Counted from the first letter of the stretch, positions 18,074 through 27,409 are shown. The stretch is 64,000 nt of DNA from Lachnobacterium bovis DSM 14045 (GCF_900107245.1 NZ_FNPG01000004.1:62001-126000); one strand, 5' to 3'. Notes: generated by a model not told the origin, from the sequence alone. Translations and numbers: made by a program.

Positions 18074-18505
18074 ATGGATAAAATTAAAGTGATTTATTGG
18101 TCACAGACAGGAAATACTGCTGCAATGGCTCAGGCTGTAGCTGAAGGAATAAAAAAAGAAGGAAAAGAGGCTGAAGTGTTAGATTGCAGTAGTGTATCAG
18201 TTTCAGAATTGCAAGGAGATAAAGCTTTTGCATTAGGATGCCCAGCTATGGGGGCTGAAGAATTAGAAGAAGGTGAAATGGAACCTTTAGTAGAAGAAAT
18301 ATGTGGAATTTGTTCTTCTAAAACAATTGGTTTATTCGGCTCATATGGTTGGGGCGATGGTGAATGGATGAGAAATTGGGTTGACAGAATGAAAGCTGCC
18401 GGCGCAACTGTTGTAAATGATGAAGGCGTCATTTGTCAAGAATATCCAGATGATGAAGCAATATTAAATTGCGAAAGTTTAGGTCAGCAATTGGCTAGTG
18501 TATAG
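18074..18505 (+). CDS. Flavodoxin
   Basis: 143 residues, the short-chain flavodoxin length. The FMN phosphate loop is SQTGNTAAMAQA (residues about 10-20). The isoalloxazine loops are GCPAMGAEELEE and GSYGWGDGEWM. It carries single electrons in place of ferredoxin. Co-transcribed with the DUF3793 gene from the promoter at 17368. Confidence 0.95.
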   Translation: MDKIKVIYWSQTGNTAAMAQAVAEGIKKEGKEAEVLDCSSVSVSELQGDKAFALGCPAMGAEELEEGEMEPLVEEICGICSSKTIGLFGSYGWGDGEWMRNWVDRMKAAGATVVNDEGVICQEYPDDEAILNCESLGQQLASV

Positions 18506-18647
18506 CAAATTTTATTTGCTTTCAAAAATGGTAGCAAGTCGAAGTATCTCCCACTTCGCTTGATATATAAATTATATAGACTCCGACAAAGATTCGCCAT
18601 ATCTTTTCTCTCGGAAAATTTGTTAAAAACTTAGTGTAGAAAAATAG

Positions 18648-18678
18648 AACGTTAAGAGTAATCTTAGCGTTTTATTTT
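18648..18678 (+). terminator. Terminator downstream of flavodoxin
   Basis: AACGTTAAGA (18648-18657), a 4-base loop, and TCTTAGCGTT (18662-18671), followed by a T-rich run. It lies 140 bases after the flavodoxin stop. The bases between hold a small GCAAAT...ATTTGC hairpin and nothing else I can identify. Confidence 0.8.
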
Positions 18679-18772
18679 TTTATAAAAACAAAGAATAGAC
18701 ACAAAATATAATTTGACTTTTTCATATACAGTTGTTAATATATAAAAGTGTGTTGATTTAATTGTTTTAAGT

Positions 18773-18844
18773 GCAATCATAGTATAATGGATAGAACGCA
18801 AGACTCCGACTCTTGAAATGTGGGTTCGATTCCCGCTGGTTGCA
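18773..18844 (+). tRNA. tRNA-Arg, anticodon CCG
   Basis: Cloverleaf with acceptor stem GCAATCA/TGGTTGC, anticodon arm CAAGA-CTCCGAC-TCTTG (CCG at loop positions 3-5, reading CGG) and T arm around GGGTTCGATTCCCGC. Discriminator base A. The CCA end is not encoded. The D loop carries GG in ATGGATA. Confidence 0.95.
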
Positions 18845-18888
18845 TACAATGATATAATAAATTTATAAGAAATACTAGGAGGACTATT

Positions 18889-19962
18889 ATGCAGAGTTTG
18901 CGTGATAAGATAAAACAATTTTTTTCACCAAAGGGTAAGAACGGCAGTTTTCTAAAGAGAAATTTTAGAATTATTGCTGCATCTATTCTTTTAGTTATTT
19001 TGGTTGCAGTTTTAGTATATGCTGTGGCTGTTGATAGCGGAAGACTTAAGAAAATGGGCAAAATTGAAGCTGGTAAAGCAAATATTGAAAATTTTGAGTT
19101 CGATAAGAAATTTATTAGCGATAAGAAGTTAAACAAAAAAATCACAAACTTAATGAAGAAATACTTTGATGGATATGCTAATGCTGATATTGATAAGATG
19201 AGTGAAGTTGCAACACCAATATCTAGCGAGGAAGCAGCATATATTAAATTCATTACAAGTGAATATGATTCATTTGAAAATGTAAAAGTATATGTGAAAA
19301 ATGGTTTAACAGAAGGTTCGTACTTTGTTTCAGTATATTATGGATTAAAGTTTAACAAAGTTGATGCTACCGTGCCTGGTCTTGAATTCTTCTACCTTGA
19401 AACAGATAATAATGGTAAATTGTATATCAACAACTTATATAGTAGTTACAATTTCTCAAAGAATGAAAATGCAATGGATAAAACAATCTATAGTTTAATT
19501 TCAGAATATGAGAAACAAGATGATGTAGCTGCTCTTAGAAAAGACACTGAAACAGCATACAATAAAGCTTTAGCTAAGGATAAAGCACTTGCAACAGAAG
19601 TTACAAATGTTAAAGACAAAATCAAAGATTGGACTAAGAAAGAAAAAGCTAAAAATAGTGATGATAAGAAGAAATCAACAGATAAGAAGGATTCTGACAA
19701 AAAGTCTGATGACAAGAAAGATGCTGATAAGAAGTCAACAGAGAATAAGCCTGAAGAGAAGAAATCTGACACTATTAAAGTAAGTGGTACTGGTATTCTT
19801 GTAAGAGATAGAGCTGGTACTGAAGGAAGTAATTTAGTTGGATCTATTGATGCTGGTGAGTATAAGAATCTTGGTCAAGAGGGTGATTATTATTATATTC
19901 AGTTCTCAGATGACAAAGGTGTTCATACAGGTTATATCAATAAACAATTTGTAACTAACTAA
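18889..19962 (+). CDS. Membrane-anchored extracytoplasmic protein with C-terminal SH3 domain
   Basis: 357 residues: a basic N-terminus, one membrane segment (about 28-48), an extracytoplasmic alpha/beta domain (about 70-200), a Lys/Asp/Ser low-complexity linker (about 250-295), and a C-terminal SH3b domain (IKVSGTGILVRDRAGTEGSNLVG). Bacterial SH3 domains bind cell-wall peptides, so wall attachment is likely. The middle domain has no motif I recognise. SD AGGAGG precedes the ATG; a strong terminator follows. Codon choice suggests good expression. Confidence 0.75.
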   Translation: MQSLRDKIKQFFSPKGKNGSFLKRNFRIIAASILLVILVAVLVYAVAVDSGRLKKMGKIEAGKANIENFEFDKKFISDKKLNKKITNLMKKYFDGYANADIDKMSEVATPISSEEAAYIKFITSEYDSFENVKVYVKNGLTEGSYFVSVYYGLKFNKVDATVPGLEFFYLETDNNGKLYINNLYSSYNFSKNENAMDKTIYSLISEYEKQDDVAALRKDTETAYNKALAKDKALATEVTNVKDKIKDWTKKEKAKNSDDKKKSTDKKDSDKKSDDKKDADKKSTENKPEEKKSDTIKVSGTGILVRDRAGTEGSNLVGSIDAGEYKNLGQEGDYYYIQFSDDKGVHTGYINKQFVTN

Positions 19963-19984
19963 TGAAGTAACTATTGAAAAGGAG

Positions 19985-20010
19985 CGGAGACTTTATAAGT
20001 CTCCGTTTTT
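19985..20010 (+). terminator. Terminator after the SH3-domain gene
   Basis: CGGAGACTT-TAT-AAGTCTCCG followed by TTTTT. Confidence 0.92.
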
Positions 20011-20165
20011 CTGAATAATAACAAATATTATTGAAGAAAGAGAAAATAGAATAAAAAGTTATAACATGTATTAAAAAACAAACAGAGTTTTTTTAATTAA
20101 AATTTGAAATAAATAACGATACATAATAAATAACAATAATAAATTAAAAAATAGATGAGGTAACA

Positions 20166-20912
20166 ATGACAAATCAAGTTGAAGGTGTACGTATTAACAA
20201 ATATCTTAGTCAGGCAGGCGTATGCTCAAGAAGAATGGCTGATGAACACATTTCAAAAGGTGAGGTGTTAATAGATGACGTTGTGGCTGAAAGTGGAATA
20301 AAAGTTATGCCCGGACAGAAGGTTTACTTTAAAGGTAAACTAATAAATGAAGAAGAGGAATTCGTTCTGATTGCATTTAATAAACCTGTCGGAGTTGTTT
20401 GTACAGCTGAAAAGAGAGAAAAAGATAATATTATTGATTATATTAATTATCCAAAGAGAATTTTTCCAATTGGAAGACTTGATAAGAATTCACAAGGATT
20501 AATTTTACTTACAAATAATGGCGATATTTTCAATAAAATTATTCGTGGAAGTAATGAGCATGAAAAAGAATATATAGTAAAAGTTAATAAAGTGATAACC
20601 GATGATTTTATAGAATGTATGTCAAAAGGTGTTTATATACCAGATCTTGATAAAACAACTCGCCCATGTAAAATAAAAAAAATAAATGATAAAAGTTTTA
20701 AAATTATTTTAACGCAGGGCCTAAATAGACAAATACGTCGAATGTGTAAAGAGTTTGGGTACAGAGTTACATTTTTAAAACGTGTTAGAATTATGAATAT
20801 TCAATTACGAGATTTGGAAATAGGAAAGTACAGGGATGTAACACCGGCAGAGTTAAAACTCTTAACTTCAAAAATTTCTAGCTCTACAAATGGCCCACGA
20901 AGACTTCAATAA
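20166..20912 (+). CDS. 23S rRNA pseudouridine synthase, RluF/RluB type
   Basis: 248 residues. An N-terminal S4 RNA-binding domain (VRINKYLSQAGVCSRRMADEHI) is followed by the RsuA/RluB/RluF catalytic domain with the catalytic Asp in GRLDKNSQGLILLT, which is closer to RluF than to RluB. Other motifs are FNKPVGVVCT and LNRQIRRMCK. It would isomerise a uridine in the 23S peptidyl-transferase region (position 2604 in RluF). ligA follows 34 bases later; no functional link between the two is known. Confidence 0.85.
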   Translation: MTNQVEGVRINKYLSQAGVCSRRMADEHISKGEVLIDDVVAESGIKVMPGQKVYFKGKLINEEEEFVLIAFNKPVGVVCTAEKREKDNIIDYINYPKRIFPIGRLDKNSQGLILLTNNGDIFNKIIRGSNEHEKEYIVKVNKVITDDFIECMSKGVYIPDLDKTTRPCKIKKINDKSFKIILTQGLNRQIRRMCKEFGYRVTFLKRVRIMNIQLRDLEIGKYRDVTPAELKLLTSKISSSTNGPRRLQ

Positions 20913-20946
20913 TAAAGTTTAAGAAAAAATAAATAGGTGAGTGATT

Positions 20947-22905
20947 ATGGATAACAGAAATAAAATTGAAGATTTAGTCAAAAAACTAAATAAGGCGTCT
21001 GAAGCATATTATTCTGGTGGAAATGAAATAATGTCCAATTATGAATGGGATGCTATGTTTGATGAATTAGTTGTACTTGAAAAAGAAACAGGTATAGTTT
21101 TGCTCGATTCTCCAACTCAAACGGTGGGAACGGATAAAGAAACAGGAAAAAAAGAACAGCATGAATTTCCGGCTTTGTCTTTAGCTAAAACAAAAAGTGT
21201 TGCTGAACTCATTAAATGGGCTGAAGATAAAGATATATGGCTTTCATGGAAACTTGATGGCTTGACGTTAGTATTGACATATGATGATGGGAAACTTACA
21301 AAAATTGTTACAAGAGGTAATGGTACAATTGGAACAAATATTACTCATCTAAGTAATGTAATTAACGGATATCCTTTAAAGATTAATTATAAAGGTCACT
21401 TGGTTGTTCGTGGAGAAGCTACAATTTCATATACTGATTTTAATGATATCAATGATATGATAGAAGATGATGATGAAAAATATGCTAATCCTAGAAATCT
21501 TGCTTCTGGTTCATTAAATTTAGATAATCCAGAGGAAGTAAAGAAAAGACATGTGAAATTTAATGCATTTACTTTAGTGCATATTGATGATGAGATAAAT
21601 TCGTGGGGAAAACGAATGGATTATCTTAAAGAACTTGGTTTTACAGTAGTAAAAAGAGAAAAATGTACAGCATTAACAATAGCTGATGCTGTTGAAAGAT
21701 GGACTAAAGATGTTGAAACTGGTAAGATGGATATTCCTGTTGATGGATTAGTTATATGCTATGATGATGTTGAGTATGCACAAACAGGAAGTATTACTGG
21801 ACATCATGCTACTAGAGCTGGTTTGGCTTTTAAGTGGCAAGATGAATCAGTTAAAACAAAATTAAAATATATTGAATGGTCATGTGCAGTTTCAACAATT
21901 TCACCAGTTGCTGTATTTGAACCGGTTCAAATTGAAGGTACAATGGTTTCGCGAGCATCATTATGTAATTTAAGTGAAATCGAAAGATTGAATTTAAAGG
22001 AAGAAGCGGAAGTAGAAGTAATTAAAGCAAATAAAATTATTCCTAAGGTTATATCTTCAGAAAATGGAGTGTGCGAAGTTAAAATTCCTGAGGTATGTCC
22101 GGTGTGTGGTGCTAAAACAATCATTCATGTAAGTAAGACTGGAACCAAAACACTTCATTGTGTAAACCAAAATTGTTCTGCTAAATATGTTAAACGATTT
22201 GAGAGGTTTGTAAGTAAATCGGGAATGGATATAGAGGGATTATCAGTTCAAACTATTTTACGCTTTATGAATGAGGGATTTATAGTCGATTTTAAAGATA
22301 TTTTTAAATTAAATAGGTATTATGACACAATAAAGAATCTAGATGGTTTTGGTGAAAAATCTTGTGAAAATATCGATAAAGCAATACAAAAAAGTAAAAC
22401 TATAAAGGCAGTTAATTTTATTTATGCTTTATGCATTCCAATGATAGGATTAGATGCTGCTAAAAGAATAGTGACAAGTATGGGATTTGATGAATTTGTT
22501 AAAAGATTAGAGAATATGATTCCTTTTAATGATATAGATGGTATAGGAGAAGAAAAGTCGAATTCTATTCTTAAATGGTATCATGAAGGTACTAATAAAG
22601 ACGAATTTGAAGCTTTATTAAGTGTTATCAATATTACAGATGGTCAAAAAGTTACTCTTGATGGAGGAAAATGCCAAGGATTGACATTTGTAATTACTGG
22701 AGATGTACATAGTTTTAAAAATAGATCAGAATTCAAGTCGTATGTTGAAGCTGAAGGAGGAAAAGTAACTGGATCGGTTTCTAAAAAAACAAATTATCTT
22801 GTTAACAATGATTTAGAATCTACTTCTTCAAAGAACAATAAAGCAAGAGAATTAAATATTCCTATCATTTCGGAAGATAGGTTTAATGAGATGTTTAGAA
22901 ACTAA
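20947..22905 (+). CDS. ligA: NAD-dependent DNA ligase LigA
   Basis: 652 residues from the ATG at 20947. A GTG six bases earlier is in frame, but AGGTGA at 20935-20940 fits the ATG. Domain order is usual: Ia (YYSGGNEIMSNYEWDAMFDEL), adenylation with Lys102 in WKLDG and the following TRGNGTIGTNITH, OB fold, a four-Cys zinc finger (CPVCG and CVNQNCSAK), HhH region, and a BRCT domain (about 580-652). The motif preceding the catalytic Lys is divergent (FPALSLAKTKS rather than the usual PMLSL-N-F), so a second, more typical ligA may exist elsewhere. Confidence 0.9.
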   Translation: MDNRNKIEDLVKKLNKASEAYYSGGNEIMSNYEWDAMFDELVVLEKETGIVLLDSPTQTVGTDKETGKKEQHEFPALSLAKTKSVAELIKWAEDKDIWLSWKLDGLTLVLTYDDGKLTKIVTRGNGTIGTNITHLSNVINGYPLKINYKGHLVVRGEATISYTDFNDINDMIEDDDEKYANPRNLASGSLNLDNPEEVKKRHVKFNAFTLVHIDDEINSWGKRMDYLKELGFTVVKREKCTALTIADAVERWTKDVETGKMDIPVDGLVICYDDVEYAQTGSITGHHATRAGLAFKWQDESVKTKLKYIEWSCAVSTISPVAVFEPVQIEGTMVSRASLCNLSEIERLNLKEEAEVEVIKANKIIPKVISSENGVCEVKIPEVCPVCGAKTIIHVSKTGTKTLHCVNQNCSAKYVKRFERFVSKSGMDIEGLSVQTILRFMNEGFIVDFKDIFKLNRYYDTIKNLDGFGEKSCENIDKAIQKSKTIKAVNFIYALCIPMIGLDAAKRIVTSMGFDEFVKRLENMIPFNDIDGIGEEKSNSILKWYHEGTNKDEFEALLSVINITDGQKVTLDGGKCQGLTFVITGDVHSFKNRSEFKSYVEAEGGKVTGSVSKKTNYLVNNDLESTSSKNNKARELNIPIISEDRFNEMFRN

Positions 22906-22999
22906 TATTTGGTGAGTTTTAAAATGTTTAAAAAATTCTAATATATTTTGTTTAGAGGTTTTAAATAGAAATATTTTAGTATGAGAGAGAGGGATAATA

Positions 23000-23938
23000 A
23001 TGCCAATTAAGACACAAAATGATTTACCTGCGAAAAGTATTTTAGAAAGAGAGAATATTTTCGTTATAGATGAACATAGGGCTATCCATCAGGATATTCG
23101 TCCTATTACTATTGCAATTTTAAATTTAATGCCATTAAAAGAAGAGACAGAATTACAATTACTTAGGATGTTATCGAATACTCCACTGCAAGTAGATGTT
23201 TCTTTTTTAAAGTTAGAATCACATGAATCAACTCATACATCATTTAGTCATTTAAATAAATTTTATGAAAAATTTAGTGATGTACAAGACAAAAATTATG
23301 ATGGTTTGATTTTAACGGGTGCGCCAATTGAACTAATGGAATTTGAACAAGTTGATTATTGGGAAGAATTATGTAAGATTATGGAATGGTCTAAGACACA
23401 TGTTACATCTACATTGCATGTTTGTTGGGGAGCACAAGCAGGATTATATTATCACTTTGGCATAAAAAAACACATTTTAGGGCAGAAGTGTTTTGGAATT
23501 TTTAAACATAGAGTAAGAAATAGAAAAATACCACTTGTTAGGGGATTTGATGATTATTTTATGGCACCACATTCAAGACATACTGTTGTAAGAAAAGAAG
23601 ATATTGAAAAATGTGATGATTTAATTATTTTAGCCGATTCAAAAGAGGCTGGAGTATTTCTTGTTATGAAAGAGGATGGTAGACAAATTTTCATGATGGG
23701 TCATCCAGAATATGACAGATATACACTTGATACAGAATATAAAAGAGATATATCAAAAGGGATAGAGATGGATCCGCCACTTAATTATTATCCTGATGAT
23801 GATCCTAGTCAAAAACCAGAATTGTCATGGAGATCACATGCAAGTATATTCTATACAAATTGGTTGAATTATTATGTATATCAGGCAACGCCATACGATT
23901 TTAGTTATAATCAATGTAATACTGATAAGTTGGTATAA
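23000..23938 (+). CDS. metA: Homoserine O-acetyltransferase, MetA family
   Basis: 312 residues. Cys nucleophile in LHVCWGAQAGLYYHFGI, His in PHSRHT and Glu in GHPEYD form the triad. The residue that sets acyl-CoA choice, position 111, is Glu (TGAPIE). In characterised MetA enzymes Glu111 favours acetyl-CoA and Gly favours succinyl-CoA, so acetylation is predicted despite the common name homoserine succinyltransferase. It is the first committed step of methionine synthesis. SD GAGGG precedes the ATG; a terminator follows at 23987. Confidence 0.93.
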   Translation: MPIKTQNDLPAKSILERENIFVIDEHRAIHQDIRPITIAILNLMPLKEETELQLLRMLSNTPLQVDVSFLKLESHESTHTSFSHLNKFYEKFSDVQDKNYDGLILTGAPIELMEFEQVDYWEELCKIMEWSKTHVTSTLHVCWGAQAGLYYHFGIKKHILGQKCFGIFKHRVRNRKIPLVRGFDDYFMAPHSRHTVVRKEDIEKCDDLIILADSKEAGVFLVMKEDGRQIFMMGHPEYDRYTLDTEYKRDISKGIEMDPPLNYYPDDDPSQKPELSWRSHASIFYTNWLNYYVYQATPYDFSYNQCNTDKLV

Positions 23939-23986
23939 ATTTGACACTCTTATAACGTAAATAATCTGTCATAAAATAGACAATTA

Positions 23987-24034
23987 AAACATTATTTTTT
24001 CTTTTTTGATAAAGAGAATTAAAAATAATGTTTT
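23987..24034 (+). terminator. Terminator after metA
   Basis: AAAACATTATTTTT (23987-24000) pairs with AAAAATAATGTTTT (24021-24034). The stem is AT-only at its base and works in principle in both directions. Confidence 0.65.
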
Positions 24035-24059
24035 CAAAAGATGTAATTTTTGTTATAAT
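24031..24059 (+). promoter_or_regulatory. Extended -10 promoter of the asp23-like gene
   Basis: TTTTCA (24031-24036), a 17-base spacer that ends in TGT, TATAAT (24054-24059). The TGN extension strengthens a weak -35. Confidence 0.65.
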
Positions 24060-24088
24060 AGAATATATAATTACTGAGGAGGCATAAA

Positions 24089-24466
24089 ATGGCTGAAAAC
24101 AGAAAAACATTTAAGATAAAAGAAAGTGATTCTGGCGAAGTTAGAGTTGCGGATGAAGTAGTTGCGATTATCGCTGGACTTGCTACAACTGAGGTAGAAG
24201 GAGTTAGTTCTTTAGCTGGTAACATCACTAATGAGATTGTTAGCAAGCTTGGAATGAAGAATCTTTCTAAGGGAATTGTTGTGGAGGTTTTAGAAGAGGA
24301 AGTTAAAGTTGATGTTGCAATTAATATTGCTTATGGATATAGCATCCCAGAAGTATCTAAAAACGTTCAGGATAAAGTTAAAAGTGCTATAGAAACTATG
24401 ACAGGTTTAACGGTTGCAGTTGTAAATATAAGAATTGCAAGTGTTGACATGTCAGAAAATAAATAG
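24089..24466 (+). CDS. Asp23/Gls24 family envelope-stress-type protein (YqhY-like)
   Basis: 125 residues. Typical Asp23 pattern: VRVADEVVAIIAGLATTEVEGVSSLAG near the start, a V-x-V beta rich centre, and IETMTGLTVAVVNIRIASVDM at the end. YqhY of Bacillus sits at the same place just before nusB and is linked to control of acetyl-CoA carboxylase; the function here is inferred from position. It has its own promoter and a terminator before nusB. Confidence 0.88.
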   Translation: MAENRKTFKIKESDSGEVRVADEVVAIIAGLATTEVEGVSSLAGNITNEIVSKLGMKNLSKGIVVEVLEEEVKVDVAINIAYGYSIPEVSKNVQDKVKSAIETMTGLTVAVVNIRIASVDMSENK

Positions 24467-24500
24467 GACTTTTTAATCATTTGAATTTATAGTATAATCA

Positions 24501-24528
24501 AGGATGTCATTAGACATCCTTATTTTTT
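24501..24528 (+). terminator. Terminator between the asp23-like gene and nusB
   Basis: AGGATGTC-ATTA-GACATCCT then TATTTTTT. A second extended -10 (TGG-TATAAT, 24562-24570) follows, so nusB has a separate promoter. Confidence 0.88.
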
Positions 24529-24610
24529 GATTATATGTAAAAATAGATAATAATATGATAATGGTATAATACTATGAATTTATAATACCAAATAGAAAGG
24601 AACCCCCAAA

Positions 24611-25048
24611 ATGAAACGATCACAAATTAGAGAAAATATTTTTAAATTATTATTTCGTTTAGATTTTCACGATAGTGAGGATATGAAAGAACAATTAGAC
24701 TTTTATCTAGATGATATTGGTTTGACCCAAGACTATCCAGAAATTCAAGATGATATCTCTAAAATGACAGATGAAGAAAAGAATTTAGTTATTGATTCAG
24801 TAAAGAATATTATAACAAATGTTACAGAAATTGATGAAAAGATAAATGAAGTGTCAGATAATTGGAAAACATCAAGGATGACAAAAGTGGATTTGACTAT
24901 AATTCGCCTTGCTGCATATGAAATCTTATTTGATGAAGATGTACCAAATAAAGTAGCAATTAACGAGGCTGTAGAACTTGCAAAAATGTATGGCACAGAT
25001 AAGTCGAAAGCATTTGTTAATGGTGTTTTATCTAGATTTGTAGAGTAA
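24611..25048 (+). CDS. nusB: Transcription antitermination factor NusB
   Basis: 145 residues, all-helical NusB fold: an N-terminal RSQIREN-IFKLLF, the central helices, and the conserved end NKVAINEAVELAKMYGTDKSKAFVNGVLSRF. It binds boxA RNA with S10 in rRNA antitermination. It ends 2 bases before xseA. In many Firmicutes folD lies between nusB and xseA; here it does not. Confidence 0.95.
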   Translation: MKRSQIRENIFKLLFRLDFHDSEDMKEQLDFYLDDIGLTQDYPEIQDDISKMTDEEKNLVIDSVKNIITNVTEIDEKINEVSDNWKTSRMTKVDLTIIRLAAYEILFDEDVPNKVAINEAVELAKMYGTDKSKAFVNGVLSRFVE

Positions 25049-25050
25049 TT

Positions 25051-26289
25051 ATGAATAAAAATGTATATAAAGTTCAACAACTAAACAATTATATTGGCAA
25101 TATGTTTGCGCAAGATTTTATGTTAAAGAACATAAGCGTTGAAGGTGAAGTATCAAATTGTAAGTATCATAGTAGTGGACATATATACTTTAGCCTAAAA
25201 GATGAAAAAGGCTTAATTAAATGTATAATGTTTAAAGGCAAAAGAGCAGGACTAGATTTTATCATGAAAGATGGAGATTGGGTTGTGGTAACAGGTTCTG
25301 TTGAAGTCTTTGAACGAGATGGAGTGTATCAGCTATACGCAAAAGAAATTGAGCATGGTGGCGATGGAGATTTATTCCTTAAATTTAATGCATTAAAAGA
25401 AGAACTTGAAGAAATGGGAATGTTTGCTCAAGAATATAAGCGCTCGATTCCTAAATATGTAAGAACATTAGGTGTTGTTACAGCAAGTACAGGTGCAGCA
25501 ATCAGGGATATTCAAAATATTGTTACAAGACGTAATCCTAAGGTGAGGGTGATATTGTATCCAGCTTTAGTTCAAGGTGAAGGTGCTAAAGAAAGTATAG
25601 TTAATGGTATAAATGTATTAGAGCAAATTGGTGTAGATGTTATGATAGTTGGAAGAGGCGGTGGATCATTAGAAGATTTATGGGCTTTTAATGAAAGAAT
25701 TGTTGCAGAGACAATATTTAATTGCTCGGTTCCAATTATTTCAGCTGTCGGTCATGAAACGGATTTTACGATTGCTGATTTTGTTGCCGATTTAAGAGCT
25801 CCTACACCTTCGGCGGGTGCTGAGCTTGCGATTTGTCAATATTCAGATATAATTAGTGAGTTAGAAAAATATAATGATGAATTAAATCAGAAACTAGGCT
25901 ATAAAATAAATAATATTTTATATAAGTTAAAGGATCTTGAAAATAATGTCAGACTTAAGAACCCTGAAAGACTTTTAGGGGAGAAAAAAATGAGAATCAA
26001 CACATATTTGGTTGAATTGAAAAATTCTATGCATAAGAAGTTTGCTGATTATGAACACAAGTTAGCTATTTTATCACAAAGTATTGATTCGAAATCTCCA
26101 ACTAAACGTTTATCTGGAGGCTATGCTTTTGTATCTGGGAAAGATGATAAAAATATTAAGTCCGTTGAACAATTAGAAATTTCACAAGAAGTTAATCTTT
26201 ATTTTATGGACGGAAGAGCATCGGCAAGAATAATAGATGTTGAGCAAAATGGAGAATACTATGGCAAAGAAAAAGAAAGAAGAAATTGA
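25051..26289 (+). CDS. xseA: Exodeoxyribonuclease VII large subunit
   Basis: 412 residues. N-terminal OB fold (about 10-105: VEGEVSNCKYHSSGHIYFSLKDE), then the catalytic domain with VVTASTGAAIRDI, VGRGGGSLEDLWAFNE and SAVGHETDFTIADFVADLRAPTPS (quoted in parts), and a coiled-coil C-terminus. With XseB it degrades single-stranded DNA in both directions. Its 3' end overlaps the xseB start by 29 bases, implying coupled translation. Confidence 0.95.
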   Translation: MNKNVYKVQQLNNYIGNMFAQDFMLKNISVEGEVSNCKYHSSGHIYFSLKDEKGLIKCIMFKGKRAGLDFIMKDGDWVVVTGSVEVFERDGVYQLYAKEIEHGGDGDLFLKFNALKEELEEMGMFAQEYKRSIPKYVRTLGVVTASTGAAIRDIQNIVTRRNPKVRVILYPALVQGEGAKESIVNGINVLEQIGVDVMIVGRGGGSLEDLWAFNERIVAETIFNCSVPIISAVGHETDFTIADFVADLRAPTPSAGAELAICQYSDIISELEKYNDELNQKLGYKINNILYKLKDLENNVRLKNPERLLGEKKMRINTYLVELKNSMHKKFADYEHKLAILSQSIDSKSPTKRLSGGYAFVSGKDDKNIKSVEQLEISQEVNLYFMDGRASARIIDVEQNGEYYGKEKERRN

Positions 26290-26488
26290 ATCTAAATCTA
26301 TAGAAGAAAGATTTAGTGAAATAGAAGAATTACTAAGTAAGATGGATTCTGATGATATTTCACTTGAAGAATCATTTGAATATTATAAAAAAGGTTTGGA
26401 TGAAATTAAAGAATCCTATAAAATGTTACAGTCAATGGAAGGTGAAATGCTTAAATTGACTGAAGATGGAGAACTAGAGGAGTTATAA
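26261..26488 (+). CDS. xseB: Exodeoxyribonuclease VII small subunit
   Basis: 75 residues from the ATG at 26261, chosen because GGAG at 26251-26254 precedes it; the frame also opens at 26237. Two-helix family pattern SIEERFSEIEELLSKMDSDD then LEESFEYYKKG and a third helix. It binds the XseA coiled coil. It overlaps xseA and ends 1 base before ispA. Confidence 0.93.
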   Translation: MAKKKKEEIESKSIEERFSEIEELLSKMDSDDISLEESFEYYKKGLDEIKESYKMLQSMEGEMLKLTEDGELEEL

Positions 26489-26489
26489 T

Positions 26490-27389
26490 ATGTGTTTTAA
26501 GGAAGAAATCACGAAAAGAGCAAAAGAGATAACTGAAAAAATAGTATTGTATCTTCCTAAAGAAGAAGGATATCAGAGAACAATTTTTTCGGCAATGAAC
26601 TATAGTATAGTAGTTGGTGGAAAAAGAATCAGACCAATGTTGATGAAAGCAGTATATGATATGTTTGGTGGTACATCTGATTCAATTTATCCTTTTATGG
26701 CTGCAATTGAAATGATACACACATATTCGCTTGTGCATGATGACTTGCCTGCTATGGATAATGATGAATATAGACGTGGCAACAAGACAACACATGCAAA
26801 ATATGGTGAAGCAATGGGTATTTTAGCAGGTGATGCTTTATTAAACTATGCTTATGAAGTGGCAATTGGTGCTTTTGATGTTGATTCGGATAACAAGGAT
26901 TCAGTAATTAGAGCATTAAAAGTTTTGACCCAAAAAGCGGGTGTATATGGTATGGTCGGAGGACAGGTAGTTGATGTTGAATCGGAAAAAAGTCCAGAAA
27001 GCGTCATCACTCGTGAAAAATTAGATTTTATCTACAGGTTAAAAACGGGAGCATTGATTGAAGCTTCTATGGTAATTGGTGCTGTGCTAGCAAATGCCTC
27101 TGAAGAAGATATTACAATGGTTGAACAAATTGCTTCTAAAATTGGATTAGCATTTCAAATACAAGATGATATTTTAGATGTTGTAAGTACCTTTGAAGAA
27201 TTAGGCAAACCTATCGGTAGCGATGAGAAGAATAATAAAGAAACATATGTAACATTTGAAGGAATAGAAAAATCAAGAGAAGATTTAAAAAAGCTTACCG
27301 ATGAGGCTATAGATATGTTGCATTCTTTCGGAAAAGATGATAAGTTCTTAGAACAACTTTTTGTATATTTGGTATACAGGAATAAGTAA
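26490..27389 (+). CDS. ispA: Polyprenyl (geranyl/farnesyl) diphosphate synthase
   Basis: 299 residues of the trans-prenyltransferase fold. First Asp-rich motif HDDLPAMDND, second QDDILD, plus the GGKRIRPML and GNKTTHAKYGEAMGILAGD segments. It condenses isopentenyl diphosphate with allylic diphosphates to FPP. The following dxs supplies precursors through the MEP pathway, so the pair forms a small isoprenoid unit inside the xse/rec cluster. Confidence 0.94.
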   Translation: MCFKEEITKRAKEITEKIVLYLPKEEGYQRTIFSAMNYSIVVGGKRIRPMLMKAVYDMFGGTSDSIYPFMAAIEMIHTYSLVHDDLPAMDNDEYRRGNKTTHAKYGEAMGILAGDALLNYAYEVAIGAFDVDSDNKDSVIRALKVLTQKAGVYGMVGGQVVDVESEKSPESVITREKLDFIYRLKTGALIEASMVIGAVLANASEEDITMVEQIASKIGLAFQIQDDILDVVSTFEELGKPIGSDEKNNKETYVTFEGIEKSREDLKKLTDEAIDMLHSFGKDDKFLEQLFVYLVYRNK

Positions 27390-27409
27390 GTTATTAGAAA
27401 GGCTTTGTT

